Assembly (NCBI GenBank): GCA_964645715.1
Contig: CAZYAO010000009.1
Span: 1-64,000, forward strand
Direction: 5' to 3'
Origin: JAUMBM01 sp964645715
Lineage (GTDB): Bacteria; Bacteroidota; Bacteroidia; Chitinophagales; Saprospiraceae
Length of the DNA: 64,000 nucleotides
Shown here: positions 54,052 through 63,177 of the stretch, piece after piece
Numbering within the stretch: the stretch's first letter is position 1
Layout: each line of letters opens with the position of its first letter
Made by a program: the position numbers and the translations under genes
The notes under the pieces: generated by a model
Database searches by the model: none
What the model was told of the DNA's origin: nothing
The model's input: only the letters and a program-made list of their open reading frames with translations

Positions 54052-56493
54052 ATGAAAACGTCGCTGAATTGGCTCAAACAATATATTGATACAGATCTGA
54101 ATCCGGAAGATATGGGTGCCCTGCTTACCCGTATCGGCCTGGAGGTAGAGGGTATAGAAGAAATTGAACAAGTCAAAGGGGGACTCAAAGGCGTCGTAAC
54201 GGCAAAAGTGCTCACTTGCCAGCGTCATCCCAATGCTGACCGCCTATCTGTCACTACTGTCGACATCGGCCAACCTGAACCACTACATATTGTCTGCGGT
54301 GCTCCTAATGTCGCTGCCGGTCAAATCGTGCTGGTCGCCACTGTCGGTACAACGCTATACCCCTCTTCCGGCGATCCCATCACCCTCAAAAAAGGGAAAA
54401 TCCGCGGCGAAGAGTCCAATGGTATGATTTGTGCTGAAGATGAACTGGGGCTGGGTCATAGCCACGACGGCATCCTCGTACTGCCCGCCGATACTCCTAT
54501 AGGTATGCCTGCGGCCGAATATTTTCGCCTCAGCACCGATATCGTATACGAAATAGGCCTCACACCCAACCGCTCGGATGCTACCAATCACCTGGGCGTT
54601 GCCCGCGATCTCCGCGCCGCACTGGCAGCCAACTACGGCTACACGGCACCACTCAGGCTTCCCGATATCGCCTCTTTTGATACCCCCGATCACAGCCTGC
54701 CCATCCAGGTGACTGTGGCTGATGCCACTGCCTGCCCTCGTTATGCAGGCCTCACCATCACAGGCCTCACCATCGCAGATTCTCCTGACTGGCTCAAACA
54801 GCGCCTGCAAGCTGTAGGTGTCAGACCCATCAATAATGTCGTAGATGTTACCAATTTTGTACTGCACGAACTTGGGCAGCCTTTGCATGCTTTTGACTAC
54901 GATGCGATCACTGATAAAAAAATCATTGTTCAAACGCTTCCTGCCAACACACCTTTTGTCAGTCTCGACGAGGTTGAACGATCTTTGTACGCAGATGATC
55001 TGATGATTTGCGACGGGCAAAATAAGCCTATGTGCATGGGGGGCGTTTTTGGGGGAGCAAAAAGCGGTGTCTCAGCAGCTACCACAAGCATTTTTCTGGA
55101 GTCTGCACACTTCGATCCCAAGTTCATCCGCCGGTCCAGCATGCGGCACAACCTACGCACAGATGCTGCTAAGGTCTTTGAAAAAGGCAGCGATCCCAAT
55201 ATGGTAGTGTTTGCGCTGAAACGCGCTGCACTGCTGATTTGTGAACTCGCAGGAGGTTACATAGCTTCTCCGGTCGCAGATGTTTATCCGCATACCATTG
55301 AACCTGTACGCATACCTGTCCGATTTGCACGCATCAATCAGGTCATAGGTATGGAACTGGACCGCGCACGCGTGCTGGCCATCCTCGAAGCGCTGGAAAT
55401 GGAAATTATCGACCAGACAGAAGAATCGATGCTCGTCGCTGTGCCCACAAATAAGGCAGATGTTCTGCGGGAAATTGATGTCATTGAGGAAATTCTGCGC
55501 ATCCATGGTTTCAATAATGTGCCTGCCCCCGGTAGGTTGTCAGCTTCCATGGCCATCGCTCCCGAACCAGATCCCGTGCGAGTGCGCAATCTTATTGCTG
55601 ATATGCTCACCGCTACCGGCTTCCACGAAATGATGGGCCTCAGTCTGTCTGAATCCAGATACTACCGCGATGTCCTGCCTCTACCCGATGAGTCACTGGT
55701 GTACGTCAATCATACGGCCAATGTACAGCTGGACATTATGCGCCCCGAGATGGTATTCACCGGGCTCGAAGCCATTGTGCGAAGCCAAAATCGCCAGGAG
55801 AGTGACCTCCGCTTGTTCGAATTTGGACGTACCTATCGAAAAGACGGAGATACCTACCTTGAAACCAATCGACTGGCGCTGTATGTAACCGGCCGCCGCT
55901 GGGCTGAGAGCTGGCTGACCCAGGGCAAAAATGAAGAAAATTTCTTCTCTCTGAAAGGGGCAGTCAGACAGATTCTTGACCGGCTGGGCGTCGTTGGCTA
56001 TCAGGCATTTGACTATCAGGATGATCGTTTTGCCTACGGATTGCAATACAGACGCGGTCAGCAGGTACTTGTAACCCTTGGCAGCCTGCAACCCAAACTG
56101 CTCAAAGCCATGGATGCCAAGGGCAAAATTATGTACGCAGATTTTAACTGGGATGCCGTCTTCGAAGCTCTGCCAAGCCGCAGGCTACAATTCAGGGAGC
56201 TTAATAAATTCCCCCTTGTTCGGAGAGATTTGGCCCTGGTAGTTGATAATTCCATAAAATTCAGCGATATTGCGACCGCTGCAGCTAAAACTGAAAAACA
56301 ACTGCTCAAGAGTGTCAATCTGTTTGATGTCTATACCAGTGAAAATCAGCTAGGCCCCGGCAAAAAATCCTATGCAATAAGCTTTATTTTTGAAAACCCT
56401 GAAAAAACCCTGCAAGACCATGAGATTGACAAAGTGATGAATAAACTGATTGATGTGTTTGCCACACAACTACAGGCACAAGTAAGACGTTAG
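54052..56493 (+). CDS. pheT: Phenylalanine-tRNA ligase beta subunit
   Basis: A complete 813-residue PheT. The N-terminal tRNA-binding EMAP/OB domain (residues about 40-150) has VLTCQRHPNADRLSVTTVDIG and HIVCGAPNVAAGQIV. The B3/B4 editing domain, B5 domain and catalytic-like core follow. The C-terminal anticodon-binding FDX-ACB domain has NKFPLVRRDLALVVDNSIKF. It joins PheS to charge tRNA-Phe and edits Tyr-tRNA-Phe. No pheS is in the window, as is often seen in Bacteroidota. The coiled-coil gene starts 26 bp after the stop. A -7-like TAATTTTG lies 32 bp before the ATG. Confidence 0.97.
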   Translation: MKTSLNWLKQYIDTDLNPEDMGALLTRIGLEVEGIEEIEQVKGGLKGVVTAKVLTCQRHPNADRLSVTTVDIGQPEPLHIVCGAPNVAAGQIVLVATVGTTLYPSSGDPITLKKGKIRGEESNGMICAEDELGLGHSHDGILVLPADTPIGMPAAEYFRLSTDIVYEIGLTPNRSDATNHLGVARDLRAALAANYGYTAPLRLPDIASFDTPDHSLPIQVTVADATACPRYAGLTITGLTIADSPDWLKQRLQAVGVRPINNVVDVTNFVLHELGQPLHAFDYDAITDKKIIVQTLPANTPFVSLDEVERSLYADDLMICDGQNKPMCMGGVFGGAKSGVSAATTSIFLESAHFDPKFIRRSSMRHNLRTDAAKVFEKGSDPNMVVFALKRAALLICELAGGYIASPVADVYPHTIEPVRIPVRFARINQVIGMELDRARVLAILEALEMEIIDQTEESMLVAVPTNKADVLREIDVIEEILRIHGFNNVPAPGRLSASMAIAPEPDPVRVRNLIADMLTATGFHEMMGLSLSESRYYRDVLPLPDESLVYVNHTANVQLDIMRPEMVFTGLEAIVRSQNRQESDLRLFEFGRTYRKDGDTYLETNRLALYVTGRRWAESWLTQGKNEENFFSLKGAVRQILDRLGVVGYQAFDYQDDRFAYGLQYRRGQQVLVTLGSLQPKLLKAMDAKGKIMYADFNWDAVFEALPSRRLQFRELNKFPLVRRDLALVVDNSIKFSDIATAAAKTEKQLLKSVNLFDVYTSENQLGPGKKSYAISFIFENPEKTLQDHEIDKVMNKLIDVFATQLQAQVRR

Positions 56494-56519
56494 TAGTTGA
56501 AGGCAACAACCTCTGGTGT

Positions 56520-56816
56520 ATGAATATCCTGCAAGAGTTAACATCCATCAGCGCAAAAATATACCAGGTTGAGCAGTTATTGCGTTCGCTTAGCAACGAA
56601 AATGAACGGCTCCGCCTGGAAAACGAAGTGCTGCAGTCTACCCTGGCGAGTCATGTCGAACTGCTGGAGAAGCTGCAGGGCCAATTGGAAAATACCCCGG
56701 AAGAAGCGGGGGGAATATGTAAGACATCAGCTTTACCAGTTCACAATATTCGCGCACAAATAAGCGATTGTCTGCGCGAAATGGAAAAGTGTATTCAGCT
56801 GCTGGAACAGCAATAG
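56520..56816 (+). CDS. Small coiled-coil protein, ZapB-like position
   Basis: A 98-residue, mostly helical protein. Residues 5-58 form a regular coiled coil (IYQVEQLLRSLSNENERLRLENEVLQS), and the C-terminal 25 residues are a second short helix. There is no signal peptide or domain I recognise. It lies directly before zapA (6-bp spacing) and after pheT. A coiled-coil partner of ZapA or FtsZ in cell division is an inference from position and shape only. Confidence 0.6.
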   Translation: MNILQELTSISAKIYQVEQLLRSLSNENERLRLENEVLQSTLASHVELLEKLQGQLENTPEEAGGICKTSALPVHNIRAQISDCLREMEKCIQLLEQQ

Positions 56817-56822
56817 GGTGCC

Positions 56823-57185
56823 ATGGAAGACCAAAAATTGATGACGCTAACCGTTTTGATTGCCGGTCGACCGTACCCACTGCGTGTACAAATCGGTGAG
56901 GACGAGGAAATCAGAAAACTAGTCAGGGAGGTGAATGAGCAACTCAGCCACTTCCAAAAGATTTACCCCGACCGCGACAAGCAAGATTATCTGGCTATGT
57001 CCGTACTCACACTCGCCGTTGAACGCGCCAAACTCCAACAACAGCTGCAGGAATTATCCGCAGCTGAGGTAAATACACAACTAACTGGTATCCAAAACAC
57101 TTTGGATAACTTGTTGCAAGCTGATCTTTCTTCCGTCCCTCCCAATAATACTCCGGCATTCTATTTATTGAACGAAAATCCATAA
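56823..57185 (+). CDS. zapA: Cell division protein ZapA
   Basis: A 120-residue ZapA. The N-terminal strands (LTVLIAGRPYPLRVQIGEDEEIRKLVREVNEQLSHF) and the long C-terminal coiled coil with DYLAMSVLTLAVERAKLQQQLQ are the family pattern. It bundles FtsZ filaments. It sits between the coiled-coil gene and rny, with gaps of 6 and 4 bp, in an operon of division and RNA-decay genes. The C-terminus beyond residue 100 is variable. Confidence 0.9.
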   Translation: MEDQKLMTLTVLIAGRPYPLRVQIGEDEEIRKLVREVNEQLSHFQKIYPDRDKQDYLAMSVLTLAVERAKLQQQLQELSAAEVNTQLTGIQNTLDNLLQADLSSVPPNNTPAFYLLNENP

Positions 57186-57189
57186 AGGT

Positions 57190-58872
57190 ATGGAAATTGG
57201 AATGGGACTGGTGATCGGTCTGGTGGTGGGCGCCGCTATCGGATATGCTGTTGTCCAAATGCTGGGAAAACGTACCCTGGCTGCACAAAGCGAGGAGCTC
57301 AATGCCAAAATTGATCAGGAGATCAAAGAAGCCCGACTGACTGCCAAACGTATTGTCGATGAGGCAGAAACCAAGGCGGAAAAAACAATGTCGCAGGCAG
57401 AGCTTCACAATGAAAAAACCAAACAACGAAAAATTCAGGAGGCTAAAGAAAAATTCAATCGCTTCAAGTCAGAGTTTGATGCTCATAAAGCTGAGCAACT
57501 GGTAGAGCTCAAAGAACGCGAAATGGAGGTCAAAAGCCAGGAGGTTGAACTGCGTGCCAAGCTCGAAAAAATCGAAGACCAACGCAAACAGCTGGATCAG
57601 CTCAAACTGGAAGTTGATGCCAAAAATGATGAGATCCGCGTAGCTCGTGAAAATCTCGACACTCAATTGAAAATTGTCGCCAAGAAGAAGGAGGAGCTAG
57701 AAAACGCCAGCGAACGCCACATCAAGGAACTGGAAAGTGTCGCTCGCCTTACCGAAGGGGAAGCCCGCGAACAATTGCTGGAAGCTGTGAGGGGTAAGGC
57801 CGAAAATGATGCCATGGTCATTGTCAAGGATACCATCGAGCAGGCTAAGCTCACAGCCAATAAGGAGGCAAAGAAGATTGTCATCCAGACCATCCAGCGT
57901 ATGTGCGCAGAGTACACCATCGAGAATACAGTGTCCGTCTTCAACCTCGAATCAGATGACATCAAAGGTCAAATCATCGGGCGAGAGGGGCGGAATATTC
58001 GCGCACTTGAAGCGGCAACCGGTGCCGAAATTATCGTTGATGATACACCTGAAGCGATCGTTATCTCTAGCTTCGATCCAGTACGCCGCGAAGTAGCTCG
58101 CCTGGCACTCAAGCGCCTGGTAGCCGATGGTCGTATTCACCCCGCACGTATCGAGGAAGTTGTACTCAAAGTACGCAAACAACTCGATGAGCAAATACAG
58201 GAAATTGGCGAACGAACGGTCATAGAACTCGATATTCACGGCCTCGATCCTTATCTGGTCAAAATGGTGGGTCGTATGCGGTTCCGATCTTCCTACGGTC
58301 AAAACCTGCTCAAGCATTCAATCGAAACGGCCAACCTCTGCGCAGTTATGGCTGCCGAACTGGGTATGAGCCCCAAGCAAATCAAGCTTGCTAAACGGGC
58401 GGGACTGCTACACGATATTGGCAAGGTCTCCGAAGAGCAGAGCGAGCTTTCTCATGCTCTCCTCGGCATGAAGCTGTGCGAGAAATATAATGAGCATCCG
58501 TCTGTATCTAATGCCGTCGGTGCACACCACGACGAAATTGAGATGAATAACCTCATCTCTCCCATCATCCAGGCTTGTGATGCCATCTCAGGTGCACGCC
58601 CCGGAGCAAGACGCGAAATCCTCGAGAGCTATCTCAAGCGTATCAACGAACTTGAAGAGCTGGCTATGGCACACGAGGGAGTTCAAAAGGCTTATGCCTT
58701 GCAGGCAGGTCGTGAACTGCGGGTAATCGTTGAGGCGGAAAAAGTGTCCGACCAGTTTGCTGATGATCTGTCCTTCATGATTTCTCAGAAAATCCAGTCG
58801 GAAATGCAATATCCTGGCCAGATAAAAGTTACGGTCATTCGTGAAAAGCGTGCCGTAGCTTACGCTCGCTAG
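57190..58872 (+). CDS. rny: Ribonuclease Y
   Basis: A 560-residue RNase Y. The N-terminal membrane anchor (LVIGLVVGAAIGYAVV) is followed by a coiled coil (about 40-230). The KH domain has GQIIGREGRNIRALEAATGA, and the HD domain has KRAGLLHDIGKV and HHDEIE. It is a membrane-tethered endonuclease of mRNA decay. It follows zapA by 4 bp, consistent with an operon. RNase Y and RNase E/G are both encoded in this window, a pair many bacteria lack. A near-perfect palindrome ends the gene. Confidence 0.96.
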   Translation: MEIGMGLVIGLVVGAAIGYAVVQMLGKRTLAAQSEELNAKIDQEIKEARLTAKRIVDEAETKAEKTMSQAELHNEKTKQRKIQEAKEKFNRFKSEFDAHKAEQLVELKEREMEVKSQEVELRAKLEKIEDQRKQLDQLKLEVDAKNDEIRVARENLDTQLKIVAKKKEELENASERHIKELESVARLTEGEAREQLLEAVRGKAENDAMVIVKDTIEQAKLTANKEAKKIVIQTIQRMCAEYTIENTVSVFNLESDDIKGQIIGREGRNIRALEAATGAEIIVDDTPEAIVISSFDPVRREVARLALKRLVADGRIHPARIEEVVLKVRKQLDEQIQEIGERTVIELDIHGLDPYLVKMVGRMRFRSSYGQNLLKHSIETANLCAVMAAELGMSPKQIKLAKRAGLLHDIGKVSEEQSELSHALLGMKLCEKYNEHPSVSNAVGAHHDEIEMNNLISPIIQACDAISGARPGARREILESYLKRINELEELAMAHEGVQKAYALQAGRELRVIVEAEKVSDQFADDLSFMISQKIQSEMQYPGQIKVTVIREKRAVAYAR

Positions 58873-58898
58873 CAGATTGTCGCTGCTACTGTATCTCT

Positions 58899-58934
58899 AA
58901 GGGGGGGAAGCTGCCATGGCAGCTTTCCCCCCTT
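58899..58934 (+). terminator. Terminator of rny
   Basis: An 18-bp stem with one G-U pair, 58899-58916 with 58917-58934, centred on CCATGG with a CCCCCC/GGGGGG base. It stands between rny and the convergent DUF481-like gene. Confidence 0.8.
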
Positions 58935-58938
58935 GGCA

Positions 58939-59733
58939 TTACCACCTGAGTCGAAATCCCTGTTCAAATGCCTGTGCCCGCAGGCTTATCCCCGCAGGTG
59001 GTTGTGAGTCGTACAAAAAAGTATACCTGAAGGTTATCCTGATCCGGGCGCTCACAGCAAGTTCCAGGCTGGATTCATGGCTCACCCGATAGTCTGCCAG
59101 CAGGTCCATACGCGGCTGGTAGTAGGTGGTCATTATCCACTCGCCTGGTAGCCACCGTGGTAACTCTACAGTCGAGGAAAGATAGGTACTCCAACGGCCG
59201 TCTCGTCTCAATATGGGTACTGCTGCTGCTGTTTCTTCCTGCTCCAGCATGGCCGACAGTCCCCAGTACACCTGACTTTTGCCCTCCTTTAGGTTGATTT
59301 TCAGCCTCGATCCTGTCCCCAGCAGCAGGCGGTTCTGGATGCCCAATACCCTGTTGTGTTGCAGCTGTGCAAAAGCCTCCCAGCGAAGGGATTTAGATAA
59401 TTTTCTGTTGTATCGCAAGTGTCCGAAGCCTGCACGGGTAAAGGCTTTATCATTGGCGCGCGACAAGTCAAAATTGACCATCGCCAGCCACAGGTCACGG
59501 TAATCCTTGGATTTGAGCTGAAGCATGAGCGCGTTGCGCGTGACCAGCAACCTGTTGTTGTTGTTGTTTGTGTAATGAAATCCCAGATTCGCATAACCAG
59601 CAATGCGAGCCGAGTCACTGTGTATCCGGTTATTTTCCATGTTTACAATCTGCCCCTGGACGGTTGTGTACAGGAAGGCCGCCAGACTCATCACCATGCA
59701 GGATCTGAAGGTTGCTCGTTGCTTTGTATTCAT
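58939..59733 (-). CDS. DUF481-like outer-membrane beta-barrel protein
   Basis: The ATG at 59733 (MNTKQRATFRSCMVMSLAAFLYT) gives a signal peptide. The body is a run of amphipathic strands with aromatic girdles: NRLLVTRNALMLQLKSKDYRDLWLAMVNFDLSRAND, HLRYNRKLSKSLRWEAFAQLQHNR and NRLLLGTGSRLKI. It ends RFRLRW-like (EQGFRLRW), with a terminal aromatic residue as in barrel proteins. This matches the DUF481/'salt-induced outer membrane protein' type, about 265 residues long. The function is unknown. A strong hairpin lies 46 nt upstream of the start codon. Confidence 0.7.
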   Translation of the reverse strand: MNTKQRATFRSCMVMSLAAFLYTTVQGQIVNMENNRIHSDSARIAGYANLGFHYTNNNNNRLLVTRNALMLQLKSKDYRDLWLAMVNFDLSRANDKAFTRAGFGHLRYNRKLSKSLRWEAFAQLQHNRVLGIQNRLLLGTGSRLKINLKEGKSQVYWGLSAMLEQEETAAAVPILRRDGRWSTYLSSTVELPRWLPGEWIMTTYYQPRMDLLADYRVSHESSLELAVSARIRITFRYTFLYDSQPPAGISLRAQAFEQGFRLRW

Positions 59734-59778
59734 TGCAAAGGGTATTTTGTAATCATTAAGCTTATCCAGAGGCCGTCT

Positions 59779-59875
59779 CACAACACTCCTCTGGTGGCTG
59801 TCGCTACCAAAGGAGTGTTGTGAATTGATATTTATTTTTACTTTTTTTCAAAAAAGGCAAAAATAAGTATCAATT
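59779..59875. other. Two adjacent hairpins in a divergent intergenic region
   Basis: Stem 1: arms 59779-59795 and 59806-59822 (17 bp, one mismatch). Stem 2: left arm from 59823 with right arm ending 59875 (about 26 bp, three G-U-type mismatches), A/T-rich. The flanking genes point away from each other, so these are not ordinary terminators. A minus-strand -7 match (TATTTTTG, 59858-59865) lies inside stem 2. Confidence 0.6.
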
Positions 59876-60093
59876 CAGTGTTTGTTTTGCAACAAAAGAT
59901 AACAAACTCCTTAATAAATAATCTCCCTACACCCAACGGAATAGTTTCTTGGTAAAGGTGCTATTTTTCAAGAAGGAACACTAAAAAACAGTTTTTCTGA
60001 CACTTGCCAAACACTTTCTCTCGTTTGGACCTGCAATTTTGCAAAATGCTGTAATTTGCTGACGCACTTTTTTACAAGACAAAATTATTTCCC
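59876..60093. other. A+T-rich leader of the subtilase gene
   Basis: 218 bp containing the promoter of the S8 peptidase gene. The best element is TAATTTG about 45 nt before the ATG, which is one base short of the TAnnTTTG consensus. I see no gene here. Confidence 0.35.
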
Positions 60094-61869
60094 ATGCTTA
60101 CTGGCAGCTACCGCCTTTCCTTATTCATACTGCTCCTTTCTTCAGCAGCCTTTATGGCGAGCTCATCCCCGCTATGGCAACAAAAAATAGCACCGGAATT
60201 GCTGGCAGTACTTGAAAATGGTCAGGAGCAGGAAGTACTAATCGTATTATCCAAAAAAGCAGACCTGCACTTTGCACACAGTATAAAAGGCAAGGAAGCC
60301 AAAGCGCGCTGGGTCCATAATACCCTTCTGCAGACCGCCCGGGAAAGCCAGCAGCCTGTCCGTTCTTTATTGACGCGCCACGGGCGGCCCTTTCGGGCTT
60401 TCTACCTGGTCAATGCGATATATACACGCATAGATCTGCCGCTGGCTCGTCTGCTCGCTGCCGACCCTGCAGTAGCCAGCATTCAGCCCAACCCCTGGAC
60501 TCCTTTTGACGCACCCCTGCGTGAGCAGCCCACAGGACAGGGGCGGGTACTACTCGAGTGGGGTGTTGAACGCATCAATGCCGATGATGTGTGGGCGCTC
60601 GGATTCAACGGACAGGGTGTTGTTATCGGTGGGCAGGATACTGGCTATGCCTGGGATCATCCTGCCATCCGTAACCAATACAGAGGCTGGAACGGTACCG
60701 AGGCCAACCATCACTACAACTGGCATGATGCCATCCATGCCATAAGTCCTCTGCATGGCGATACCACCCTCAATCCAGCCAGCAATCCCTGCGGCCTGAG
60801 TATCCCTGTACCTTGCGATGACAACAACCATGGCACCCATACCATGGGCACGATGGTAGGCGATGACGGCCAAGGCAATCAGATTGGCGTGGCTCCCGGA
60901 GCAAAGTGGGTAGGCGTGCGCAATATGGAGCGAGGCTGGGGAAGCCCCGCCTCCTACATTGAAAGCTTTGAGTGGTTTTTGGCTCCCACCGACCTCGAGG
61001 GCGAAAATCCACGCCCGGAACTCGCACCGCATGTCATCAACAACTCCTGGGGCTGCCCGGCTATGGAAGGCTGTAATCCTGACAACTGGGCACTCATGAA
61101 CCAAGCGATTGAGGCCCTACGCGCAGCCGGCACTGTCGTCGTGGTATCGGCCGGCAACAGTGGACCCGGCTGCGGCAGTGTATCAGACCCTGCCTCTATT
61201 TTTGAAGCATCCTTCACCGTTGGTGCAACACGCTTCAACGATACCATCGCTGGCTACAGCAGCCGGGGGCCCGTTATTGCCGACGGCAGCCTGCGGTTGA
61301 AACCCGATGTGACAGCTCCTGGCAGCAATGTACGTTCCTGCATACGCAATGGGCAATATGCTGCTTTTTCCGGCACCAGTATGGCAGGGCCTCATGTCGC
61401 CGGTGCCGTAGCCTTACTCATCTCGGCAGTTCCTCAGCTTGCTGGCGAAGTTGACACCATTGAAGCTATCCTGCGCAGAACTGCTGTCCCCAAATTCAGT
61501 AGTCAGGACTGCAGTGGTATCTCCGGACTGGACTACCCCAATGCTGTGTATGGATATGGCAGAATAGATGTCCTGGCTGCCGTACTCGAAGCGCAGCAGG
61601 TCATCAGCAGAACAAATGAATTTGCTGCAACGGATGTTCCTTTTATTTCTCCCAATCCGGTGGGTGACTGGCTACGGATTTCCTGGAAGGAAGCCAATGC
61701 CTGGACCCTGCTGGAAGTTTGGAGTATGGACGGACGGCTTGTTTGCCGACAGGCAGTTCAGCAAGGCAACTACACAGAACTGTCTGTAAGGCAGCTTAGT
61801 GCAGGTACTTACATTTACAGACTCAGCAGTGACCGACAGTCAACGACCGGCAAATTTGTGCGCAACTGA
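60094..61869 (+). CDS. Secreted S8 subtilisin-like peptidase with T9SS sorting domain
   Basis: A 591-residue exported peptidase with a signal peptide (FILLLSSAAFMAS). An I9-like propeptide follows at about 35-140. The S8 triad is complete: Asp182 in IGGQDTGYAW, His246 in NNHGTHTMG and Ser429 in FSGTSMAGPHVAGA. The oxyanion Asn is in VVSAGNSGPG. The C-terminal tail (FISPNPVGDWLRISW..LSAGTYIYRLSS, about 520-591) is a type A T9SS sorting domain, so the enzyme should be exported and held at the surface. No partner is visible nearby. Confidence 0.93.
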   Translation: MLTGSYRLSLFILLLSSAAFMASSSPLWQQKIAPELLAVLENGQEQEVLIVLSKKADLHFAHSIKGKEAKARWVHNTLLQTARESQQPVRSLLTRHGRPFRAFYLVNAIYTRIDLPLARLLAADPAVASIQPNPWTPFDAPLREQPTGQGRVLLEWGVERINADDVWALGFNGQGVVIGGQDTGYAWDHPAIRNQYRGWNGTEANHHYNWHDAIHAISPLHGDTTLNPASNPCGLSIPVPCDDNNHGTHTMGTMVGDDGQGNQIGVAPGAKWVGVRNMERGWGSPASYIESFEWFLAPTDLEGENPRPELAPHVINNSWGCPAMEGCNPDNWALMNQAIEALRAAGTVVVVSAGNSGPGCGSVSDPASIFEASFTVGATRFNDTIAGYSSRGPVIADGSLRLKPDVTAPGSNVRSCIRNGQYAAFSGTSMAGPHVAGAVALLISAVPQLAGEVDTIEAILRRTAVPKFSSQDCSGISGLDYPNAVYGYGRIDVLAAVLEAQQVISRTNEFAATDVPFISPNPVGDWLRISWKEANAWTLLEVWSMDGRLVCRQAVQQGNYTELSVRQLSAGTYIYRLSSDRQSTTGKFVRN

Positions 61870-61924
61870 CGACAGGGCAGTCGTTGGCGCCCGCAATCTT
61901 ATATCATCGAAAAAGGAGATACCC

Positions 61925-62164
61925 TCAATGACTATGGCAGCTTGCTTTGATAGCCTCTACCAGTATATCAGAAGGCTTTTGGGAGGGTAATTTTCGCCTA
62001 AGGAAGGCACGAAAATGATTTTCGTCAGAAAGGGAAGCAATTGTCTCAAACACTGGGTCAGCAATGGGGATCTCCTCATGTTTGCTGTTCGACAAGTTAT
62101 CATCTGTACCCGGAACGACGCGGGACGCTACAACTGAAAGATGCTGATTTTTCATCTTAGTCAT
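61925..62164 (-). CDS. Small hypothetical protein downstream of the sigma factor gene
   Basis: A 79-residue frame (MTKMKNQHLSVVASRV...), with a helical second half ending ILVEAIKASCHSH. Codon use looks genuine (few rare or stop-prone codons). In Bacteroidota a short protein often follows an ECF sigma factor gene and acts as, or replaces, an anti-sigma factor; this protein has no zinc-finger Cys/His pattern. Its role is unknown. It lies 234 bp after the sigma factor stop and is convergent to the S8 peptidase gene. Confidence 0.4.
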   Translation of the reverse strand: MTKMKNQHLSVVASRVVPGTDDNLSNSKHEEIPIADPVFETIASLSDENHFRAFLRRKLPSQKPSDILVEAIKASCHSH

Positions 62165-62398
62165 TTTTACATGGCAGCCAACAATCCTGAACCCCCGGAC
62201 TCACTCCCCCTTGCAGATCCTACAGACAGGCGACAGCCGGCAGAAAAATGTTTTCTTTCATCTTTCTGCCAGCTGATTGACCCTTTCTGTCTTCTGTGAA
62301 CTGCTGCAACATGCTTTGAGGAGCTTACTCCGGCCACGAGAATCTCGATGAATTCCCGTAGTATGGGCCTTTCAACCGCAACTGCCGGATGGTAGAAG
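62165..62398. other. Spacer between the sigma factor and the small protein gene
   Basis: 234 bp in which all minus-strand frames have short open stretches but no convincing start or domain. A frame covering 62167-62445 overlaps the end of the sigma factor gene and is probably an artefact. Confidence 0.35.
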
Positions 62399-62992
62399 TT
62401 AATGTTTGATGCTGCGGTAATTGGTATATCCTTCCTTGTGTGCAAAGCCCGCTAAGGCCTCACCCAAGATCAACCTGGCTCTGTGGAGACGCGAGCGAAC
62501 AGTACCGATGGGTACTTCGAGCATCTCCGCAATTTCTTCATACTTAAAGTCCTCCAGATCCGCCATGATAAGCACTATGCGGTACTCTTCCTTGAGCTTT
62601 TGCAAGGCTTCCAGCACCTCATCACTGAGCAGATGCTCCCAACTTTCAATATCTGATGTGAGATACTCTGGCGACTGGGCGCTACCGTTTTCTTCCTCTC
62701 TGATTGTTTCCGCCACCTGCTCGAAGTCCACTTCCTGCGGGCGATTTACACGGCGGCGGTATTCATTGATGAAGTAGTTCTTTAGGATGGTAAACAGCCA
62801 CGCCTTAGGATTAGATCCTTCCTGATACCTGCCAATAGACTTGATAGCACGCAGGTAAGTCTCCTGCACCAAATCTTCCGCTTCCTCCCGACTCCCTGTC
62901 AGGTGATAGGCAAAATTGTACAGCGGATGGATTACCGGAAGCAGCTCATGCTCCAGTATCTCTTGGTTGTCACGTTGAATCATCGTTTCCAT
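62399..62992 (-). CDS. RNA polymerase ECF-type sigma factor
   Basis: A 197-residue sigma-70 family protein with only regions 2 and 4. Region 2 has LYNFAYHLTGSREEAEDLVQETYLRAIKSIGRY, then PKAWLFTILKNYFINEYRRR. Region 4 has LQKLKEEYRIVLIMADLEDFKYEEIAEMLEVPIGTVRSRLHRARL, with a helix-turn-helix. It directs RNA polymerase to an alternative set of promoters. No anti-sigma factor with a clear zinc finger is adjacent, though a small gene follows. The target genes are unknown. Confidence 0.93.
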   Translation of the reverse strand: METMIQRDNQEILEHELLPVIHPLYNFAYHLTGSREEAEDLVQETYLRAIKSIGRYQEGSNPKAWLFTILKNYFINEYRRRVNRPQEVDFEQVAETIREEENGSAQSPEYLTSDIESWEHLLSDEVLEALQKLKEEYRIVLIMADLEDFKYEEIAEMLEVPIGTVRSRLHRARLILGEALAGFAHKEGYTNYRSIKH

Positions 62993-63177
62993 GGCGTAGG
63001 CAGCTGTTTATTTGTTGACGCGGGACTTCCCCCCGCGCACTTCTTATAACGCAGTAGACAAAGCAAGTAATGTACGTACCCGCCAAATAGTTCCCGATGA
63101 GCACATTTTTTTTGATAAAGTCCCATCAGCCTGCACCAACAGAGCCGAAAGCAAAATTTGGCCGGGCGCTCTCCTTC

